A DNA stretch of 34,606 nt, taken from assembly GCA_016187725.1 (NCBI GenBank), contig JACPJE010000193.1:1-34606 (forward strand), given 5' to 3'. Position numbers and translations under genes: made by a program. The DNA is from Candidatus Latescibacterota bacterium. Lineage in GTDB: Bacteria; Latescibacterota; UBA2968; UBA8231. Below, in pieces: positions 30,208-34,606 of this stretch (position 1 is the stretch's first letter; each line of letters opens with the position of its first letter). The notes beneath the pieces were generated by a model. It was given only the letters and a program-made list of their open reading frames with translations. It did no database searches and had not been told where the DNA came from.

Positions 30208-30223
30208 TGGCATAAGACTTGCT
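30208..30223 (+). promoter_or_regulatory. Sigma-54 (-24/-12) promoter of the flagellar operon
   Basis: TGGCATAAGACTTGCT fits the consensus TGGCAC-N5-TTGC(A/T) with GG (30209-30210) and GC (30221-30222) at the required 10-bp separation. Start of transcription is expected near 30234, 40 nt before flgB. This implies control by RpoN and an enhancer-binding activator. No obvious activator-site dyad could be identified upstream. Confidence 0.75.
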
Positions 30224-30273
30224 CCCCACCGCAGCCAACGGTGTATTCTGCCCGGAAAGGCGGGAGGGAAGCC

Positions 30274-30687
30274 ATGTTTCTCGACCAGGTCATTTTCGAC
30301 AAAACCAAGGTCCCGGTGCTCGACGCGGTGCTGGACGTGACCCAGGTGCGCCAGCGGATCATCGCCAACAACATCGCCAACGTCTCGACCAAGGGCTACC
30401 GCGCCAAGGACCTGCGCTTCCAGGACTTTCTCAACTCCTTCGTCCACCAAGCCCCGGTGCAGGGCAATACCAGCGACCTGCGCCATATCGCCATCCCCAA
30501 AGCCATCGCCAACCCCGAGATCTTCGAGCCCCAGTCCGAGGTGAACGACTCCGGGATCAACAACGTCGACATCGACAAGGAGATGGCCGGCCTGGCGGAG
30601 AACCACCTCTTCTTCAACGTGGGCAGCACCCTGATCCAGCGCCAGTTCAGCGGCCTGCGCAAGAGCATCACCGGGCGTTCGCAATAA
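30274..30687 (+). CDS. flgB: Flagellar basal-body rod protein FlgB
   Basis: The protein has 137 aa. The ATG at 30274 is preceded by GGAGGG at a good distance; an upstream in-frame GTG at 30241 is not needed. The N-terminal signature of rod proteins is clear: QVRQRIIANNIANVSTKGYR followed by AKDLRFQDFL. The C-terminal half ends in NVDIDKEMAGLAENHLFFNV plus LIQRQFSGLRKSI, the FlgB pattern. FlgB is a proximal rod subunit in the periplasm, exported by the flagellar type III system and assembled on FliE. First gene behind the sigma-54 promoter; flgC follows after 12 nt. Confidence 0.95.
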   Translation: MFLDQVIFDKTKVPVLDAVLDVTQVRQRIIANNIANVSTKGYRAKDLRFQDFLNSFVHQAPVQGNTSDLRHIAIPKAIANPEIFEPQSEVNDSGINNVDIDKEMAGLAENHLFFNVGSTLIQRQFSGLRKSITGRSQ

Positions 30688-30699
30688 GGAGCCAGGGCC

Positions 30700-31191
30700 A
30701 TGCAGATCTTCGACTCCCTCGACATCAGCGCCTCGGGCCTGAGCGCCCAGCGGCGCAAGCTGACGGCCATCTCCAGCAACATCGCCAATGTGGACACCAC
30801 CCGCACCGACGAGGGAGGGCCTTACAAAAGGCGCCGCGTGGTCATGCTCGAATCCCCCGAACTGGCCAAGTTCTCGACCGTGCTGGCCGATCAGCAGAGC
30901 CGGCTGGCCTTGACCAATGGCGGCCACCTGCCCGAACCCGAACCCCGTCCAGGCGAAATGGCGGTCGGTTCCGGGGTGATCACCCAGGAGGTGCGCGAAG
31001 AACCTACCAAGCCCCGCCTGGTCTACGACCCCAACCATCCCGACGCGCGCGAAGACGGCTACGTGGTCTATCCCGACATCAACGTCGTCACCGAAATGGT
31101 CGATCTGATCGCCACTTCGCGGGCCTATGAGGCCAATGTCACCGCGATGAGCGCCGCCAAGGACATGACTGACAAAGCCCTCAGCATCTGA
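30700..31191 (+). CDS. flgC: Flagellar basal-body rod protein FlgC
   Basis: The protein has 163 aa, with AAGGAG upstream. The N-terminal rod signature is SLDISASGLSAQRRKLTAIS followed by SNIANVDTTRT. The middle has LVYDPNHPDAREDGYVVYPD, and the C-terminal FlgC signature is INVVTEMVDLIATSRAYEAN followed by VTAMSAAKDM. The middle region (about 70-100) is somewhat longer than in enterobacterial FlgC. It is a rod subunit next to FlgB in the basal body. Confidence 0.96.
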   Translation: MQIFDSLDISASGLSAQRRKLTAISSNIANVDTTRTDEGGPYKRRRVVMLESPELAKFSTVLADQQSRLALTNGGHLPEPEPRPGEMAVGSGVITQEVREEPTKPRLVYDPNHPDAREDGYVVYPDINVVTEMVDLIATSRAYEANVTAMSAAKDMTDKALSI

Positions 31192-31207
31192 GGGACAGGA
31201 GGTGGAG

Positions 31208-31555
31208 ATGGACATCCAGAGAGTTCAGCCCGGCCTGTCTGGCGCGCGGCCCATAACCGGCGCCAGACTCGACCGCATCGCCGCCGACCCCGCCGGTCGG
31301 GATGCCGGCGTCCCCAACCCCGCCGAAGCGGAGCGCGGCCTGTCCAGGATCAAGGGCCCCCAGGTCACTTCCGAGCCGGGGCTGCAATCCGTGCTCTCCG
31401 ACGAAGAGACCCAGGCCCTATCGCAGGTCTTTGCCGCCTTCCGTTCGGCCGCCCAGAACAGCCGGCTCGGCACCTATACCGGCCGCGGCTCGGTCCCGCC
31501 CCTGCCGCCCCTGGGCGGGGGCCGGCCCGGCCAGCTGATCGACGTGGTGGGCTAG
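31208..31555 (+). CDS. Small unknown protein in the flagellar operon
   Basis: The protein has 115 aa. The ATG at 31208 is chosen over GTG 31202 because GGAGGTG sits 7 nt before it. I do not recognise the family. It is predicted soluble: a disordered Pro/Arg/Ala-rich N-terminus, a short acidic amphipathic helix DEETQALSQVFAAFRSAAQN, then a Gly/Pro-rich tail ending GQLIDVVG. No signal peptide or membrane segment. Its place between flgC and a lytic transglycosylase gene suggests an exported rod accessory factor, chaperone or lytic-enzyme partner, but this is inference. Stop is 2 nt before the next ATG. Confidence 0.7.
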   Translation: MDIQRVQPGLSGARPITGARLDRIAADPAGRDAGVPNPAEAERGLSRIKGPQVTSEPGLQSVLSDEETQALSQVFAAFRSAAQNSRLGTYTGRGSVPPLPPLGGGRPGQLIDVVG

Positions 31556-31557
31556 AG

Positions 31558-32211
31558 ATGCGCTGGGGGCTGATCAAAAGCGCCGGGCGCGGCGGCCTGC
31601 TCTGCGGCCTGCTCTTTTTCCAGGGCCATCGGGTCCGGGCCGAGGAACTCGACCCGCTGACGGCGATCCTGAGCCGCAGTTACCAGCAGCAGGCGGCAGC
31701 CCGGATCATCGGGCGCAGCCTCGACCAGCCGGTTCCCGAATCCCGGCAGCCAGCCCGGCCCGCCGCCCCGCTGATCGCTCTCCCCCCCTGGCTCAACAGC
31801 GATGCCCTTTCCCGCGTGCGGCGCTACGACCCTTTGATCGAGCGCCACAGCGAACTGCACCAGCTCGACGCCGACTTGGTGCGGGCGGTGATCTATGTGG
31901 AATCGGGGGGCAACCCCCGGGCGGTTTCGCGCGCCGGCGCCGCCGGCCTGATGCAGCTGATGCCGGCCACCGCCAGCAAACTGGGCGTGGGCGACCGCTT
32001 CGACCCCGAGCAGAACATCGCCTCGGGGACGCGCTATCTGCGTTCCCTGCTCGATCGCTTCCACTCTACCGAGGTGGCCCTGTGGGCTTACAACGCCGGC
32101 CCCGAAGCCGTGGAGCAGGGCCGCATGCCGCGCGATACCCGCCAGTACGTGCCACAGGTGCTCAAGCTCCGGCGCGACCTGAAACGCCAGGCCCCGCCTC
32201 AGGGAAACTGA
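31558..32211 (+). CDS. Lytic transglycosylase (SLT domain), flagellar-associated
   Basis: The protein has 217 aa with a short N-terminal hydrophobic export signal (GLLCGLLFFQGHRVRAEE). The SLT/goose-lysozyme-like domain spans about 90-205: LDADLVRAVIYVESGGNPRA with catalytic Glu in VESGGNP, GAAGLMQLMPATASKLGV, NIASGTRYLRSLLDRF and LWAYNAGPEAVEQG. Such enzymes cleave the MurNAc-GlcNAc bond to open the murein. Its place between rod genes and fliE suggests it clears a hole for the flagellar rod, the job done by FlgJ in enterics or SltF in Rhodobacter. It ends 6 nt before fliE. Confidence 0.92.
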   Translation: MRWGLIKSAGRGGLLCGLLFFQGHRVRAEELDPLTAILSRSYQQQAAARIIGRSLDQPVPESRQPARPAAPLIALPPWLNSDALSRVRRYDPLIERHSELHQLDADLVRAVIYVESGGNPRAVSRAGAAGLMQLMPATASKLGVGDRFDPEQNIASGTRYLRSLLDRFHSTEVALWAYNAGPEAVEQGRMPRDTRQYVPQVLKLRRDLKRQAPPQGN

Positions 32212-32217
32212 GGGGCG

Positions 32218-32538
32218 ATGGCTGTCGAGCTGATCCGCGACTTCACCGGGCGGGGCGAGACCCGGACCCAGGCCATCCGCGAGGGGATGCTCGCCCCGGC
32301 TGCCCAAAGCCCGGACCAGCCCAGCTTTGGGGAGCTGCTCAAGAATTTCGCCGGGGACGTCAACAGCCTGCAGTCCAGGGCCGCCCACTCGATCGACCTG
32401 TTCGTCACCGGCCAGGCTACGGACGTGCACCAGGTGATGGTGGCCGTGGAAGAGGCCGGCATCGCCCTGGATCTGATGCTGGAGATCCGCAACCGGGTTC
32501 TGGAAGGATACCAGGAACTGATCCGCATGCAGGTCTAG
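32218..32538 (+). CDS. fliE: Flagellar hook-basal body protein FliE
   Basis: The protein has 106 aa, a normal FliE length. The conserved C-terminal half reads SFGELLKNFAGDVNSLQSRA, FVTGQATDVHQVMVAVEEAG and IRNRVLEGYQELIRMQV. FliE links the MS ring (FliF) to the proximal rod (FlgB) and is needed for export of rod proteins. Order flgB-flgC-fliE-fliF is the widespread one, here with two extra genes between flgC and fliE. Confidence 0.95.
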   Translation: MAVELIRDFTGRGETRTQAIREGMLAPAAQSPDQPSFGELLKNFAGDVNSLQSRAAHSIDLFVTGQATDVHQVMVAVEEAGIALDLMLEIRNRVLEGYQELIRMQV

Positions 32539-32560
32539 CCCACCCAGGATAGACAAGGAC

Positions 32561-34084
32561 ATGAACCTGACTGAATCCCTCTCGCTCAACGCCCTGCCCG
32601 ACAAGGCGCGCGCCTGGTGGGAAGAGTCCTCCCAACCCACGCGCATCGGCGTGGCGGCTGGGGCGGCGGCGGTGATCATCGGCATCCTCTTCGCCTTCAG
32701 CACCCTGACTGAGAAGGACGACGAGTGGGCGCCGGCCATCCTCTACGCCGAGCTGGACTACGCCGAGGCCGCCCAGGTCACCACCCGGCTCAACGCCCTG
32801 GGCATCAGGCACCGCCTCACCGAGGACGCCAGCACCATCGTGGTGCCCAAGGACGAGGTGCGCAACCTGCGCCTGCAGCTGGCCGGCGAGGGCTTCCCCA
32901 AGAGCGGCCGCATGGGGTACGAGATCTTCGACGAAGCCAAGCTCTCGATGACCGAATTCCTGCAAAAGGTAAATCTCAGGAGGGCGCTCCAGGGAGAACT
33001 GGAAAAAACCCTGCTGGAAATAGACGGCATCCGCAACGCCCGCCTCCACCTGGTCATTCCCGAGCCCAGCCTGTTCAGCGAGGAGGAAAAGCAGACCACC
33101 GCCTCGGTCACCCTGACCATCGCCCCTGGCTTCAAACTCAAGCCCAAGCAGATCGACGCCATCGCCCACCTGGTCAGCGCCAGCGTCGAGGGCCTGGACG
33201 TGGAAAACGTCATCATCGTCGACACCCAGGGCAACATGCTCTCTGATGAGCGCGATCCCCTGGCCAAGACCGCCAACAAGCAGTTCCAGCTGCAGCAGCA
33301 GGTCGAACAGACCATGGAAAAGAAGGTGCAGAGCCTGCTCGACGAGGTCATCGGCAAGGACCGCTCCAAGGTGCGCCTCAACGTCACCCTGGACTTCGAC
33401 CAGAGCAAGACCCACCTGGAGCAGTACGATCCGGGCACCGCGCAGATGCTGCGCAGCGAGCAGACCAGCGAGAAGCAGTCGGCCGAGCAGGGCTCCGAAG
33501 AGCAGGCCATCCGCAACTACGAAGTCAACAAGACCATCCGCGAGATCACCGGTTCGGTGGGCACCATCCAGCGCCTGACCATGGCCCTGACCATCGACAA
33601 GACCAAGGTGGTCTACGACAAGGACACCGACAGCTATCTAGAAGAGGATCGCTCCGATAGCGAAATAGCCCAACTCGCCTCCCTGGCCGAGGGCGCCGTG
33701 GGCTTCAGCCGTGAGCGCGGCGACCAGATCACCATCTTCGCCATGCCCTTCGACAAGACCCAGGAACTGCGCGCCCGGCAGCTGGAGGAGCAGGAAGAGA
33801 CCACCAAGTTCTGGACCGACGTGGCCATCACCGTGGCCAAGGTGCTGGGCATCCTCGCCGCCCTCATCACCCTGCGCTTCATCATCCAGGCCATCGGCCG
33901 GGGCGTGGGGGTGGAGGAGCAGGTGGAGGTGCTGGGCGAGGTGGCCGGCGAGGTGGAGGAACCCGCCTTCGACCGTCCCGAGACGCCCCACGACATCCTG
34001 GTGAGCCGGGTGCAGCAGATGGTGCGCGAACAGCCGGAAAACTCGGCCAAGCTGATCAAGACCATGCTGGTCGAGAACGCTTGA
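32561..34084 (+). CDS. fliF: Flagellar MS-ring protein FliF
   Basis: The protein has 507 aa. The first membrane helix is about 27-49 (TRIGVAAGAAAVIIGILFAF). The YscJ/FliF ring-building domain follows: ILYAELDYAEAAQVTTRLNA, GYEIFDEAKLSMTEFLQKVN, RALQGELEKTLLEIDGIRNA and RLHLVIPEPSLF. NYEVNKTIREITGSVGTIQR lies in the periplasmic loop. The second helix (about 418-445) precedes a short cytoplasmic tail ending ENSAKLIKTMLVENA, the FliG-binding part. FliF forms the base ring in the inner membrane. fliG does not follow directly, as it commonly would. Confidence 0.96.
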   Translation: MNLTESLSLNALPDKARAWWEESSQPTRIGVAAGAAAVIIGILFAFSTLTEKDDEWAPAILYAELDYAEAAQVTTRLNALGIRHRLTEDASTIVVPKDEVRNLRLQLAGEGFPKSGRMGYEIFDEAKLSMTEFLQKVNLRRALQGELEKTLLEIDGIRNARLHLVIPEPSLFSEEEKQTTASVTLTIAPGFKLKPKQIDAIAHLVSASVEGLDVENVIIVDTQGNMLSDERDPLAKTANKQFQLQQQVEQTMEKKVQSLLDEVIGKDRSKVRLNVTLDFDQSKTHLEQYDPGTAQMLRSEQTSEKQSAEQGSEEQAIRNYEVNKTIREITGSVGTIQRLTMALTIDKTKVVYDKDTDSYLEEDRSDSEIAQLASLAEGAVGFSRERGDQITIFAMPFDKTQELRARQLEEQEETTKFWTDVAITVAKVLGILAALITLRFIIQAIGRGVGVEEQVEVLGEVAGEVEEPAFDRPETPHDILVSRVQQMVREQPENSAKLIKTMLVENA

Positions 34085-34158
34085 GGTAGGAAGAGGGGCA
34101 GCCTTAATGTACATTGATGCTGAACCGCCACGGCATCCCGCAACCAGGAGCGCTGCCC

Positions 34159-34606
34159 ATGTCTAAGGTGATCCGCACCGTCCGCATCACCGGCCCGGTG
34201 GTGACCCTGGGCCAACTCGAGCGCGAGTTGTACCTCAACCAGCTCGACGAGGCCGAGGGCGGCACCGCCGTGGATCTGGCCGGCCTGCTCTCCAACCGCG
34301 TGGAGAACCTGGGCCAGCAGCTCGAAGCCCGCTGGGAAGCCCGGCTCCAACAGGAAAGGGAGCAACTGCAGCAGGAGGCCCAGGCCCGGCTGGAGGAGAC
34401 CGAGGCCGGCTGGCGCCAGCAACTGGAAGAGACCAGCAACCGGCGCTACGAAGAGGGTTTTCAGGCGGGCGTGGCGGCCAAGGAAGCCGAGGCCCGCGAG
34501 GCGGTGGAACGCATGGCCCAGCTGCACCAGGCCATCGAGGCGCAGCGCGCCCAGATCCTGCGCGAAGCCGACCAGCTGGTGGTGGACCTGGCCGTGGCCC
34601 TGGCCC
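34159..34606 (+). CDS. fliH: FliH-like flagellar export regulator, cut by window end
   Basis: The N-terminal 149 residues are visible. The ATG at 34159 follows AGGAG (34146-34150). After a short lead (SKVIRTVRITGPVVTLGQLE) comes a long Gln/Glu/Arg-rich coiled coil (LEARWEARLQQEREQLQQEA, LEETEAGWRQQLEETS), then RRYEEGFQAGVAAKEAEARE and the start of the FliH/YscL domain (EADQLVVDLAVALA). FliH binds the ATPase FliI and couples it to the export gate. The assignment rests on composition, the YEEGFQAG motif and position after fliF. Confidence 0.8.
   Translation, partial: MSKVIRTVRITGPVVTLGQLERELYLNQLDEAEGGTAVDLAGLLSNRVENLGQQLEARWEARLQQEREQLQQEAQARLEETEAGWRQQLEETSNRRYEEGFQAGVAAKEAEAREAVERMAQLHQAIEAQRAQILREADQLVVDLAVALA

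Noticed and set aside
34107..34166. Leader peptide or fliG remnant between fliF and fliH
   Set aside because: Only about 19 codons with no similarity to FliG motifs; mentioned under the missing fliG but not supported as a gene.

Overview
The window comes from a GC-rich, flagellated, Gram-negative-type bacterium. It has DAP-type murein recycling (LdcA plus Mpl), undecaprenyl-phosphate-based polysaccharide genes, an O-antigen-ligase-like protein, a flagellar basal-body operon and a textbook -24/-12 (sigma-54) promoter. I cannot assign a phylum from the sequence; an uncultivated lineage or a deltaproteobacterium-like group would fit.

Layout. (1) 1-128: 3' end of an unknown plus-strand gene, then a convergent gap with two covarying hairpins. 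(2) 383-3634, minus strand: a secreted HEAT-repeat protein, LdcA and Mpl, a coupled murein-recycling cluster. (3) 3731-13361, plus strand: eight tightly coupled genes for an envelope polysaccharide or glycolipid. They are GT2, GT4, an NAD-dependent sugar epimerase/dehydratase, a WecA/MraY-type phosphosugar transferase, a sulfatase-fold/VanZ fusion, an O-antigen-ligase/TPR protein and a polyprenyl-phosphate GT2. (4) 13364-29982: a 16.6-kb accessory island, all on the minus strand, flanked by a perfect 90-bp direct repeat of the 3' end of the last glycosyltransferase gene. (5) 30274-34606, plus strand: flgB, flgC, a small unknown gene, a lytic transglycosylase gene, fliE, fliF and a fliH-like gene, behind a sigma-54 promoter.

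The island reads from one strong promoter beside its right-hand repeat. In transcription order it encodes an XRE-HTH/SNF2 helicase/DUF3883 protein, an AlbA_2/GHKL-ATPase protein (broken), a ParA-like ATPase, a DUF1156 adenine-type DNA methyltransferase (broken), a YhcG/DUF1016 PD-(D/E)XK protein, RecQ plus phosphoribosyltransferase (internally deleted), a DprA-like protein (nonsense mutation) and a DUF499 AAA+ ATPase. SNF2 + DUF1156 + DUF499 looks like the core of a predicted restriction-like anti-phage system; DprA + PRTase resembles the ShosTA type of toxin-antitoxin pair. No integrase is visible.

Most notable: the 90-bp repeat; a RAYT transposase with REP-like repeats inside the methyltransferase gene, in frame except for a 2-nt slip in a 24-bp minisatellite; four independently damaged island genes beside four intact ones; and a row of short palindromes, about 40 bp apart, encoding 13-residue repeats in the linker of the YhcG protein.
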